From: RHKX01 sp046330415
GTDB taxonomy: Bacteria > Actinomycetota > Thermoleophilia > Solirubrobacterales > 70-9
Reading direction: 5' to 3'
DNA length: 64,000 nucleotides
Assembly: GCA_046330415.1 (NCBI GenBank)
Contig: JAXLSW010000017.1
Location: 62,001 to 126,000 of the forward strand
Part shown: one piece after another, positions 33,694 to 41,575 of the stretch
How positions within the stretch are numbered: position 1 is the stretch's first letter
Layout: the number at the start of each line of letters is the position of its first letter
Translations under genes and position numbers: made by a program
The notes under the pieces: model-generated
The model's input: only the letters and a program-made list of their open reading frames with translations
What the model was told of the DNA's origin: nothing
Databases searched by the model: none

Positions 33694-35430
33694 TCAGGCG
33701 GTTTCGCGGCGGCGCAGCCGGCCTCGCAGGCCCGACTTCCGCTTCTGGTCCTTGAGGATCCGCTGCGCGGCGTTGTGGCCGCTCGCCGCCATCACGCCGC
33801 CGCCCGGGTGGGTCCCGGCGCCGCACAGGTAGAGGCCCTCGAGCGGGGTGCCGTAGTGGCAGAGGTCGGGGGTTGGGCGCATGAACGCCATCTGGGCGAT
33901 GTCCTGCTCGCCCTGGAAGATGTTGCCTCCCTGCAGGCCGAAGATCTCCTCGAGGTCCGGCGGAGCGAGCACCTCGCGCTCGATGATCGAGCCGGGAAGG
34001 TTGGGGGCGAACTGCGCCATGTTGGCGACGCAGGTGTCGCCGTAGCGCTCGCGGTCGCCCTCCTTCCACTGATCGGCGCGGGAGGGTCCGTACTGGGTGA
34101 ACATCGTCGCGACCCAGTGGTCGGCATGCTCGCCGTCGGTCAGCGAGGGGTCGATGGAACTCGGGCATTCCAGCTCGGTGTAGGGGTTGGCGCTGGGGAC
34201 GCCGCGGACGGCGTCCTGCCAGGCGCGCTCGAGGTAGTCGAGGCTCGGGCAGTAGTTGACGCCGGCGGTGAGCAGGTGCTTGGACTCCTCCTCGGTGAGG
34301 CCCTCGTATACCGGGGGTTCGCTGAGGACCATGTTCACCTTCACGGAGGCGCCGCGGGTGCGGTAGGCCTCCATGTCCTCGCGGACCTCGTCCGGGAAGT
34401 TCTCGCCGCCGGCGAGGTCGAGGATCGTCGTCTTCGGGTGGGCACCGGAGGCGACGATCGGGGCGCGGAAGGTGCGTCCGTCGGTGAGGGTGACGCCGCT
34501 GACGCTGCCTCCCCCTGTAGAGACGTCGATGCTTGCGACCTCGGCGTCGGTGAGGATCTCGGCGCCGTGGGAGCGGGCGCTGGCGGCGATGGCTTCGCTG
34601 ATCGCGCCCATCCCGCCGATCACCTGGCCCCAGGAGCCGACGTTGCCGTCGAGCTCGCCGAGCGCGTGGTGCAGGAGGTTGTAGGCGGTGCCGGGGGAGT
34701 AGGGGCCGGCCCAGACGCCGACGACGCCGGTCGAGGCGATCGAGCCCTTCAGGTAGTCGTTCTCGAACAGCGAGTCGAGCCAGTCGCCGACGCTCATCGT
34801 GAAGATGCGGACGAGCTGCTGGACGTCGCGCTGGGACATCCCGGCGATCCGTCCCGCCTCGCGCAGCAGCGAGGCGACGTCCATCGGCGCCTTCGAGCCG
34901 AGGGCCGGGGGCTGGCGGATCATCATCGGCCGCACGAAGTCGGCGGCCATGAAGAGCAGGTCCTCGAAGGCGACGAACTTCTCGGCGTCCTTCTTCGAGA
35001 ACTTGGCGATCGACTCGGCGGTCTTGCGCGAGTCGTCGTGGAAGATGATCGGCCCGTCGGGGGTCATCGCCGCGTAGGCGGGATCGAGCGGGTAGGCCTC
35101 GTAGCCGAAGCGCTTGAGCTGGAGGTCGGCGACGACCTTGGGCTGCAGCATCGAGACGACGTAGGAGGCGCGCGAGACGCGGGCGCCCGGCCAGACCTCC
35201 TCGGTGACGCAGGCGCCGCCGAGGATGTGGCGGCGCTCGAGGATCAGCGTGCGCATTCCGGCGCGCGCGAGGTAGGCGCCGGTGGTGAGGCCGTTGTGGC
35301 CGCCGCCGACGACGATCGCGTCGAAGTCGGAGCTACCGCCGGAGGTCGTGGCGGCCGCCCCGGGGGCACTCCCGTTGACGCTCGACAAGGTCGAATTTCC
35401 CGCGGACGTGGGTGCTGCGCTGCTCTCCAT
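33694..35430 (-). CDS. PYROXD2-like FAD-dependent oxidoreductase (copy 3)
   Basis: A 578-residue flavoprotein. A Ser/Thr/Ala-rich N-terminus of about 35 residues precedes the FAD motif IVVGGGHNGLTTGAYLARAG and LERRHILGGACVTEE. The family C-terminal motif is YLCGAGTHPGGGVMAASGHN. It is clearly related to copies 1 and 2 but has its own central region, so a different substrate is likely. ATG 35430 lies 7 nt after a TAGCCT -10 (35438-35443). The perfect palindrome just upstream is shared base for base with the 45-kb divergent promoter, which implies common control with those operons. Confidence 0.85.
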   Translation of the reverse strand: MESSAAPTSAGNSTLSSVNGSAPGAAATTSGGSSDFDAIVVGGGHNGLTTGAYLARAGMRTLILERRHILGGACVTEEVWPGARVSRASYVVSMLQPKVVADLQLKRFGYEAYPLDPAYAAMTPDGPIIFHDDSRKTAESIAKFSKKDAEKFVAFEDLLFMAADFVRPMMIRQPPALGSKAPMDVASLLREAGRIAGMSQRDVQQLVRIFTMSVGDWLDSLFENDYLKGSIASTGVVGVWAGPYSPGTAYNLLHHALGELDGNVGSWGQVIGGMGAISEAIAASARSHGAEILTDAEVASIDVSTGGGSVSGVTLTDGRTFRAPIVASGAHPKTTILDLAGGENFPDEVREDMEAYRTRGASVKVNMVLSEPPVYEGLTEEESKHLLTAGVNYCPSLDYLERAWQDAVRGVPSANPYTELECPSSIDPSLTDGEHADHWVATMFTQYGPSRADQWKEGDRERYGDTCVANMAQFAPNLPGSIIEREVLAPPDLEEIFGLQGGNIFQGEQDIAQMAFMRPTPDLCHYGTPLEGLYLCGAGTHPGGGVMAASGHNAAQRILKDQKRKSGLRGRLRRRETA

Positions 35431-35447
35431 GGGAGGCAGGCTAGCAG

Positions 35448-35478
35448 GAACTTAGTTCAATTGACTACAAAGTCAACC
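35448..35478. promoter_or_regulatory. Operator: 19-base identical palindrome plus adjacent palindrome
   Basis: ATTGACTACAAAGTCAACC (35460-35478) contains the perfect inverted repeat TTGACT-N4-AGTCAA (35461-35476). The same 19 bases occur at 45083-45101. Here one half-site falls at the -35 position of the leftward flavoprotein promoter (17 nt before its -10). A second palindrome GAAC-TTA-GTTC (35448-35458) lies between the two. The size and symmetry suit a TetR-family dimer. Confidence 0.7.
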
Positions 35479-35534
35479 AGGCAGGCCCTCAGCGGGCGGG
35501 GCACCCAGCGACACCCAGCGACACCTGAGCCGCG

Positions 35535-36443
35535 TCAGTGCTTGTGCCCCTTCTTTCGCTTCTTGACGACCTTCCACTCGGCGCGGGCGGGGGTGCTCTC
35601 CATGTTGCCCGCAGCGTCCGTGGAGCGGACGAGGAACACGTGCTTGCCGCGGGCGAGGTTCTTCTTCAGCGTCGGCGATGTGCAGGCCGTGAACGCGGAG
35701 CCGTCGAATGCGCACTCGAAGGTCGCGGTGGGATCGTCTGCAGTGAAGTTGAGAGTGGCGCGCTTCTTCGTCGTCTTCCCGTTGGGGCTGTTGGTGATGG
35801 TCGTCTCCGGCGGCGTCGTGTCGGGCTTGGCCGGGCACGGACCCTGCGTCGTTGCGTCGGTGGGGCAAGCGTCCTGCGTCTCGTCGCCGAAGCCGTCGCC
35901 ATCGGCGTCGGGCTCGAGCTTGGCGGAGATCGGCAGCTTCATGGTCGCCGAGGCTGTGTAGGTGTCGGAGGAGCCGATGCCCGGCGCGTCCATGCGAACC
36001 CCCGTGGCGAAGCCTGTGAATCCGCTCGTGCCACACCTGAAGAAATCGTCGATGCCGCTGACCGAGTAACCGAGAAGATCGCCCGCGGCGACCGGGATGC
36101 GGGTCGCGAAATTGGGCGTGGCGTGGTCTGTGAGCGCCTCCGCGGCGCTGAGTCCGATCGTCGTGAACGAGGTCGGGCTGGCCGTGCGCCTCACCACTCG
36201 CAGGCGCATGGTCGCGGGCTGGTCTGCCGACGTCTGGGTGCTCCAGGAGGTGATCACGCCGGCGGCGGGAGCCTCGTAGAGGGCGCTCGGGGAGGTGGTC
36301 TGAACGACGGTGGGGACCGTCGGACCGCAGTTGACGTCGGGCACGCTGAGGGCCCCGACGGTCGTCGCGGCGCCTGCGGTGCCGGGGAGGGCGAGTAGGA
36401 GCGCCGACGTAAGAAGCGCGGTTCCCGCACAAGATCGCCTCAT
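35535..36443 (-). CDS. Secreted protein with TSP3-like and FEC-type Ig modules (paralogue B)
   Basis: A 302-residue paralogue of the 32709 product in the same order: signal peptide, N-terminal beta domain, calcium stretch DADGDGFGDETQDACPTDA, then PPETTITNSPNG ... TFECAFDGSAFTACTSP ... RSTDAAGNMESTPA and a Lys-rich end. The N-terminal domains differ, so the ligand may differ. A promoter is clear on the minus strand: TTGCCA (36475-36480), 17 nt, TAGGGT (36452-36457), then ATG 36443 after 8 nt (leaderless). The two paralogues flank the PYROXD2-like gene. Confidence 0.75.
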   Translation of the reverse strand: MRRSCAGTALLTSALLLALPGTAGAATTVGALSVPDVNCGPTVPTVVQTTSPSALYEAPAAGVITSWSTQTSADQPATMRLRVVRRTASPTSFTTIGLSAAEALTDHATPNFATRIPVAAGDLLGYSVSGIDDFFRCGTSGFTGFATGVRMDAPGIGSSDTYTASATMKLPISAKLEPDADGDGFGDETQDACPTDATTQGPCPAKPDTTPPETTITNSPNGKTTKKRATLNFTADDPTATFECAFDGSAFTACTSPTLKKNLARGKHVFLVRSTDAAGNMESTPARAEWKVVKKRKKGHKH

Positions 36444-36551
36444 AGGAGACGACCCTAGCCTCCAGCCACACCACTGGCAAGGGCGTGGTTGCTCGGCCTC
36501 CCCACCTCGCTATTGCGCCGCCGCCCGAGGTGCCATCTATCCTCGCTCGCT

Positions 36552-37925
36552 ATGACCGATCTTCAGGACCGAGCCAAGCAGCACCTGATGCTGCATTTCT
36601 CCGACATGACTCTCGAGCCGGAGGACATCCCGATCCTCGTACGCGGTGATGGCTGCCACATCTACGACGATCTCGGCAACCGCTACATCGACGGCCTCTC
36701 CGGTCTCTACTGCACGAACCTCGGGCACTCCTACGGCGAGGAGATCGGCGCGGCGGCGGCGGCGCAGATGGCGACGCTCCCGTTCACGACGAACTGGACG
36801 ACAGCGCACCCGCCCTCGATCGACCTGGCGACGAAGCTGGCGGAGCTGGCGCCCGAGGGCTTCGAGCGCACCTTCTTCACCTCCGGTGGATCGGAATCGG
36901 TCGAGTCCGCCTACAAGCTCGCCCGCCAGTGGCACGAGGCCAACGGGGAGCCGGAGCGCAAGAAGGTCATCGCCCGGCGCGACGCCTACCACGGCACCTC
37001 GCTGGGGGCCCTGTCTTTCACCGGGATCCCGATCTGCCGGACGGCGTTCGAGCCGCCCGCCGTGCCGACCTCCCACGTCTCCAACACGAACGCCTACCGG
37101 CACCCGGCCGGAGGGGACGACGCCGGGTTCACCGAGGCGCTGCTCGAGGAGATCGAGGAGGTGATCGCCTTCGAGCGGCCGGAGACGATCGCGATGATCA
37201 TCATGGAGCCGGTCCAGAACGCGGGCGGGTCGATCACGCCGCCCGCCGGCTACTGGGACGGGCTCCGCGAGCTCTGCGACAAGTACGGGATCCTGCTCGT
37301 CTCCGACGAGGTGATCTGCGCCTTCGGCCGGATCGGCGAGTGGTTCGGGGCGCAGCGGCTCGGCTCCCAGCCGGACATGATCACCTTCGCGAAGGGGCTG
37401 ACCGGCGCGCACTTCTCGATGGGCGGGCTGCTGATGCACGACCGCGTCGCCGAGCCGTTCCTCACGGGCAAGGGCGACTACCTGCACGGGATCACCTTCG
37501 GCGGGCATCCCGTCGGCGCGTCGATCGCGCTGAAGGCGATCGAGATCATGGAGCGCGAGAGCGTTCTCGACAACGTGCGCGCGAACGAGCCGAAGGCGCT
37601 CGAGCTGCTGAACGGGCTCAGCGACATCCCGATCGTCGGAGACGTCCGCGGCATGGGCCACTTCTTCGCGATCGAGGTCGTCAAGGACCAGGCGACGCGG
37701 GAGGCGCTGACCGAGGACGAGGCCGGCTGGCTGCTCAAGGACGTCCTCTCCGACAGGCTCTACGAGGACGGGATGATCTGCCGCCTCGACGATCGCTCCG
37801 AGCCGATCGTCCAGATCGCGCCGCCGCTGGTCGCCGACATCGGGCTGTTCGAGGAGATCACCTCGATCCTCCGCGATGGGCTGACTCACGCGGCGGAGAA
37901 GCTCGCCGCCGGCAAGCCGGCGTAG
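36552..37925 (+). CDS. Class III (omega) aminotransferase
   Basis: A 457-residue PLP enzyme that moves a terminal amino group from a diamine, omega-amino acid or similar donor to a keto acid such as pyruvate. Family marks are YIDGLSGLYCTNLGHSY near the start, FFTSGGSESVESAYKLARQW (PLP phosphate region), VSDEVICAFGRIG (Asp under the PLP ring) and MITFAKGLTGAH (catalytic Lys). ATG 36552 lies 8 nt after a -10 TATCCT (36538-36543). It lies next to a flavin amine oxidase on the same strand and close to PYROXD2-like genes, which supports an amine-catabolic role. Putrescine or beta-alanine type donors are guesses. Confidence 0.88.
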   Translation: MTDLQDRAKQHLMLHFSDMTLEPEDIPILVRGDGCHIYDDLGNRYIDGLSGLYCTNLGHSYGEEIGAAAAAQMATLPFTTNWTTAHPPSIDLATKLAELAPEGFERTFFTSGGSESVESAYKLARQWHEANGEPERKKVIARRDAYHGTSLGALSFTGIPICRTAFEPPAVPTSHVSNTNAYRHPAGGDDAGFTEALLEEIEEVIAFERPETIAMIIMEPVQNAGGSITPPAGYWDGLRELCDKYGILLVSDEVICAFGRIGEWFGAQRLGSQPDMITFAKGLTGAHFSMGGLLMHDRVAEPFLTGKGDYLHGITFGGHPVGASIALKAIEIMERESVLDNVRANEPKALELLNGLSDIPIVGDVRGMGHFFAIEVVKDQATREALTEDEAGWLLKDVLSDRLYEDGMICRLDDRSEPIVQIAPPLVADIGLFEEITSILRDGLTHAAEKLAAGKPA

Positions 37926-37940
37926 AGGCGTAGGGGTATA

Positions 37941-37997
37941 GAGGCCCAGGGCCTCAGTGGCGTAGCGCGTAGGGGCCCCAGGGGTCGTTGGGACCCC
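37941..37997 (+). terminator. Two hairpins between aminotransferase and amine oxidase genes
   Basis: GAGGCCC-A-GGGCCTC (37941-37955) and GGGGTC-N5-GACCCC (37981-37997) are perfect stems in the 104-nt gap. They suggest the amine oxidase at 38030, which has its own TAGGGT box (38014-38019), is transcribed separately. Confidence 0.45.
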
Positions 37998-38029
37998 GGG
38001 CGCTGCGGCGAGCTAGGGTCGATCCCGAG

Positions 38030-39283
38030 ATGGCTGAGCGCGTGGTCGTGGTCGGTGCCGGGTTGGCAGGGCTGAGCGCCGCTGACGATCTCCTCCGCGC
38101 GGGGCACGAGCCCATCGTGCTCGAAGCGCGGGACCGCGTCGGCGGGCGGGTGCACTCGCGGTCGCTCCAGATCGGTGGGGCCGAGGCGGTTGTGGAGATG
38201 GGGGCGGAGTTCATCCTCCCCGGATGCACCGAGGTGCTCGGCCTGGTCGAGCGCTTCGGGCTGGGGCTCTGGGGCAAGGGCATGCGCTACGGCAACCGGG
38301 CGCCACGCGGGGTCGAGGTCTCCGAGGGCGCCCTCCAAGAGGCCTCGGTGCTGATCGACGAGGCGCTCCGCGAGGGGCGGGAGGGCACGGCTCGCCAGCT
38401 ACTCGACGATCTGGCATTGGACCCGGGCGCGCGTGAGGCGATCATCGCTCGCGCGGAGGTCTCGGCCGCGGCGCCCGCGGACCTGGTGCCGGCGGTCGAG
38501 CTCGGAGGGCTCGCGCGGTTGAGCGATGAGCCGGCTCCCAGCGTCGCCGGAGGCAACCAGCGGCTGGCGGGGGCGCTCGCCGCCGGGCTCGGAGACCGGG
38601 TCCATCTCAGCGAACCCGTCCGGGTGATCGAGCGGAACGAACCCGGGGACCGGGCCCGGGTCCGGGTCCGCACCGACTCCGGCGAGGTCGAGGGCGCCGC
38701 CTGCGTGATCGCGGTGCCGGCGAGCGTGCTCGGGGTGAATGGGGTTCCGGGTGGGATCGAGTTCGAACCGCCGCTGCCGGTGGAGCTTGTCGATGCCCTC
38801 GCCGGGATCCAGTACGGCCACGCCGCCAAGCTCTTCGTGCCGCTGCGCCCATGCGGAGTGCCGTTGGTGCCCAGCGCGACGCTCGCGGTTCCCGACCGCT
38901 ACTGGGCGTGGACCGCGACCGGCGCGGATGAGGAGGTTCAACCGGTGCTCAACGCGTTCGCCGGATCGGCGCCGGCGCTCGAGCGGCTGCGGGTCGAGGA
39001 GGGCCCGGAGGAGTGGGTGCACAGGCTCGCGGCCCTGCGGCCGGATCTGGATCTCGACCTCGATTCCGACCCCGATGGGATCGTGCTCTCGACCTGGGAC
39101 GACGAGGTGTGGACCCGGGTGGCCTACTCGCTGGAGCCGTCGGCGGATGCGATCGAGCGGATGGAGGTGGGGGTCGGACCGATCACCTTCGCTGGAGAGC
39201 ATGTCGCGAGGGAGATGGGCGCCCTGATGGAGGGCGCCGTCCGCAGCGGCCGTGCGGCGGCGGAGCGGGTCACGAGTCGCTGA
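38030..39283 (+). CDS. Flavin monoamine oxidase family protein
   Basis: A 417-residue cytoplasmic FAD amine oxidase with no signal peptide, unlike the Tat homologue at 1558. The FAD motif is VVVVGAGLAGLSAADDLLRAG (from residue 5), then EARDRVGGRVHSRS. The C-terminal FAD contact is ITFAGEHVAREMGALMEGAV. It should deaminate an amine with release of peroxide and ammonia. ATG 38030 follows a TAGGGT -10 (38014-38019) by 10 nt, the same geometry as at the cupin gene. The substrate is not readable. Confidence 0.85.
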   Translation: MAERVVVVGAGLAGLSAADDLLRAGHEPIVLEARDRVGGRVHSRSLQIGGAEAVVEMGAEFILPGCTEVLGLVERFGLGLWGKGMRYGNRAPRGVEVSEGALQEASVLIDEALREGREGTARQLLDDLALDPGAREAIIARAEVSAAAPADLVPAVELGGLARLSDEPAPSVAGGNQRLAGALAAGLGDRVHLSEPVRVIERNEPGDRARVRVRTDSGEVEGAACVIAVPASVLGVNGVPGGIEFEPPLPVELVDALAGIQYGHAAKLFVPLRPCGVPLVPSATLAVPDRYWAWTATGADEEVQPVLNAFAGSAPALERLRVEEGPEEWVHRLAALRPDLDLDLDSDPDGIVLSTWDDEVWTRVAYSLEPSADAIERMEVGVGPITFAGEHVAREMGALMEGAVRSGRAAAERVTSR

Positions 39284-39386
39284 ACCGTCCCGCGGGTGGG
39301 TCGCGAGGCGAGCCGCGACCAGGGACCGCCGCCGGGTAGCCGGTACTGACTCGGGCCGGCATCCGTCCGCATATCATCGGCTGGAC

Positions 39387-39415
39387 ACGGCGCCCTCTTG
39401 CACCCGGGGCGCCGT
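39387..39415 (+). terminator. Terminator after the amine oxidase gene
   Basis: ACGGCGCCC (39387-39395) pairs perfectly with GGGCGCCGT (39407-39415) around a 12-nt loop. The T-rich TCGTTTCAGCTTC follows, which fits an intrinsic terminator for the gene ending at 39283. Confidence 0.6.
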
Positions 39416-39456
39416 TCGTTTCAGCTTCCGTGTTCTCGTTTCAGAGGGGAGAGACC

Positions 39457-41541
39457 TTGTTCAGCAGGATGCGATCGCGTTCCGGTTCCGTCATCTCGCG
39501 TGTGGTCCGGTGGACCGCCGGCGCGATCGTGGCCGGTGTCTGCTCGCCGGCGCTGGCCGCCGCGACCGACTACACGGTCAACGACGACACCAGCGGGCCC
39601 GGTCCGGCGGGCGCGAACTGCGCCACCCCGAACTTCACGGCGATCGAGGCCGGGATCGACGCGGCCGCGGCGTCGGGCGACCGGCTCCTCGTCTGCGCGG
39701 GCACCTACACCGAGCCCGACAACCAGATCCTCATCGACAAGAGCATCGCGATCATCGGCACCGGGGTCGGCCAGTCGATCATCGATGGTCAGAACGCGAC
39801 GGGGATGCCGGGCGCGGGCCTGCTCCGGACGACCGACTCGACGAACGGCGACGTCACGGTTCGCGGGTTCACCGTGCAGGGCGCAGGCCAGAACGGCACC
39901 GGCGCGTCAACCGCGCGCTTCGCCTTCAACCTGCTCGGCAACGACCCCGGCTTCACGTACCTCGTCGAGGACGTGCGAGTGGTCGGCCGCGGATCCGGCG
40001 GGCGCGACTACGGCTTCTACGGGCAGAACGCCGACCAGGACGTCGTCCTGCGCGACAGCACCTTCGTCGACCAGGCCTACAACCCGATCCTGATCGAGCG
40101 GGTCACCGGCGAGGTCACCGTGGACAACGTGACCGTCGACAAGCCGAGCTACAGCACGGGTGCCTCGATCTTCGCCTTCACCCACACCGGTGACAACGTC
40201 ACGAAGCCCTGGTCGTTCACCGACAACCAGATCGATGCCAACGGCACCGGTGGTGGGATCAGCGTGCAGACGGGGCTCGGGAGCATCGTCCCGGCGACGC
40301 TCGGTCCCGTGACCGTCTCAGGGAACGAGGTCAGCGACTACGCCACCGGCGGAATCGGCGTCGCCAATGTCTCCCCGGCCGCCGATGGTCTGAACGGTCG
40401 CATCAACGACGTGACCTTCGAGGGGAACACCCTGACGCCCGATCCCGCTGCGCTCGCCACGAGCTTCGGGCTCCGCTTCCAGGGGCTTGTCACCGACGCC
40501 TCGGCGACCGGCAACCGCGTCGACGGCGCCGGGCGCGCCGTGGTGGTCGAGAACGCCATCGCAGGCCACTTCCCCTCCGGCGTGGATCTCGCGTTCAACC
40601 GCTTCGGCGACAACACGACCGGCCTCTCCAACACGAGCGGCGCCGCGGTCACCGCGGAGAACAACTGGTGGGGGTGCGAGGAGGGCCCGGCCGACGCCTC
40701 CGAGGGCTGCGCGCCCGTCGTCGACACCTCGACCGGGGTCACGGACTTCGATCCCTGGATGGTGCTCGGCGTCACCGCCGCGCCGACCTCGATCGAGACC
40801 GGGGGACAGACCTCGACCGTCTCGCTGGATCTGTCAAAGAACTCCGACGGCGTCGCTCCCGCCGGGAACGTCCTTCCCGGGCCGTTCGACGTGAACCTGA
40901 GCACCGATCTGGGGACGGTCAGCCCGGCGACGGTGACGCTCGACTCCGACTACAAGGGCTCGGCGACCCTGACGTCCGGGGCGACGCCGGGAACGGCGAC
41001 GGTGACGGCCGGCTTCGAGGCCGCCGATCCGACTGCGCAGGTCGAGTTCACCGAGCCGCCTCCGCCGCCTCCCGTCGAGCCCAACGACTGCGGCAACCCC
41101 GCGAAGGGGACCGATGGTCCGGACCTCTTCGAGGGCACGCCCGAGCAGGACGGCTTCGTCGGGCGGGGTGGCGACGACAAGATCAGCGGGGCCGCCACCG
41201 GGGACTGCCTGGCCGGGCAGGGCGGAGACGACCACGTCCGCGGTGAGGCTGGAGACGACAACGTCAAGGGCGGCGGCGGCGAGGACCGCGTGCAGGGCGG
41301 CGCCGACAACGACAACATTCGCGGCAACGGCGGCGCCGACTCCCTCCAAGGTGGCGGCGGTGACGACACCATTCGGGCCGGTAGCCAGGAGGATCGGGCA
41401 AGTGGAGGGAGCGGCGACGACTCTCTGCGCACCCGCGACACCTTCGCCGACATCGTCAACTGCGGCGCCGGCGACGACGAGGCGATCGTCGACCGTCATG
41501 ACGAGGTCTCGCGCAACTGCGAGGACGTGAACGTCGGCTAG
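39457..41541 (+). CDS. Secreted beta-helix protein with C-terminal RTX-like repeats
   Basis: A 694-residue exported protein. A signal peptide with an Arg-rich start is followed by a right-handed parallel beta-helix of about 350 residues (Asn-rich rungs such as DVTVRGFTVQGAGQN, GPVTVSGNEVSDY). An Ig-like domain (about 430-520), a Pro linker and RTX-like calcium repeats (GRGGDDKISG, GQGGDDHVRG, GGGGDDTIRAG) complete it. The start is set by AGGGGAGAG (39445-39453), which suits TTG 39457. ATG 39469 is the alternative. It is probably a polysaccharide-binding or lyase-like surface protein, but no catalytic residues are evident. Confidence 0.78.
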   Translation: MFSRMRSRSGSVISRVVRWTAGAIVAGVCSPALAAATDYTVNDDTSGPGPAGANCATPNFTAIEAGIDAAAASGDRLLVCAGTYTEPDNQILIDKSIAIIGTGVGQSIIDGQNATGMPGAGLLRTTDSTNGDVTVRGFTVQGAGQNGTGASTARFAFNLLGNDPGFTYLVEDVRVVGRGSGGRDYGFYGQNADQDVVLRDSTFVDQAYNPILIERVTGEVTVDNVTVDKPSYSTGASIFAFTHTGDNVTKPWSFTDNQIDANGTGGGISVQTGLGSIVPATLGPVTVSGNEVSDYATGGIGVANVSPAADGLNGRINDVTFEGNTLTPDPAALATSFGLRFQGLVTDASATGNRVDGAGRAVVVENAIAGHFPSGVDLAFNRFGDNTTGLSNTSGAAVTAENNWWGCEEGPADASEGCAPVVDTSTGVTDFDPWMVLGVTAAPTSIETGGQTSTVSLDLSKNSDGVAPAGNVLPGPFDVNLSTDLGTVSPATVTLDSDYKGSATLTSGATPGTATVTAGFEAADPTAQVEFTEPPPPPPVEPNDCGNPAKGTDGPDLFEGTPEQDGFVGRGGDDKISGAATGDCLAGQGGDDHVRGEAGDDNVKGGGGEDRVQGGADNDNIRGNGGADSLQGGGGDDTIRAGSQEDRASGGSGDDSLRTRDTFADIVNCGAGDDEAIVDRHDEVSRNCEDVNVG

Positions 41542-41544
41542 AGG

Positions 41545-41568
41545 CCCGGCCCGGCGCGCCGGCCCGGG
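41545..41568. terminator. Bidirectional terminator between convergent genes
   Basis: A 24-bp near-perfect palindrome (centre CCGGCGCGCCGG, arms CCCGG/CCGGG, one mismatch on each side) lies in the 34-nt gap between the beta-helix gene and the leftward CoA ligase gene. Confidence 0.55.
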
Positions 41569-41575
41569 GCTCAGG

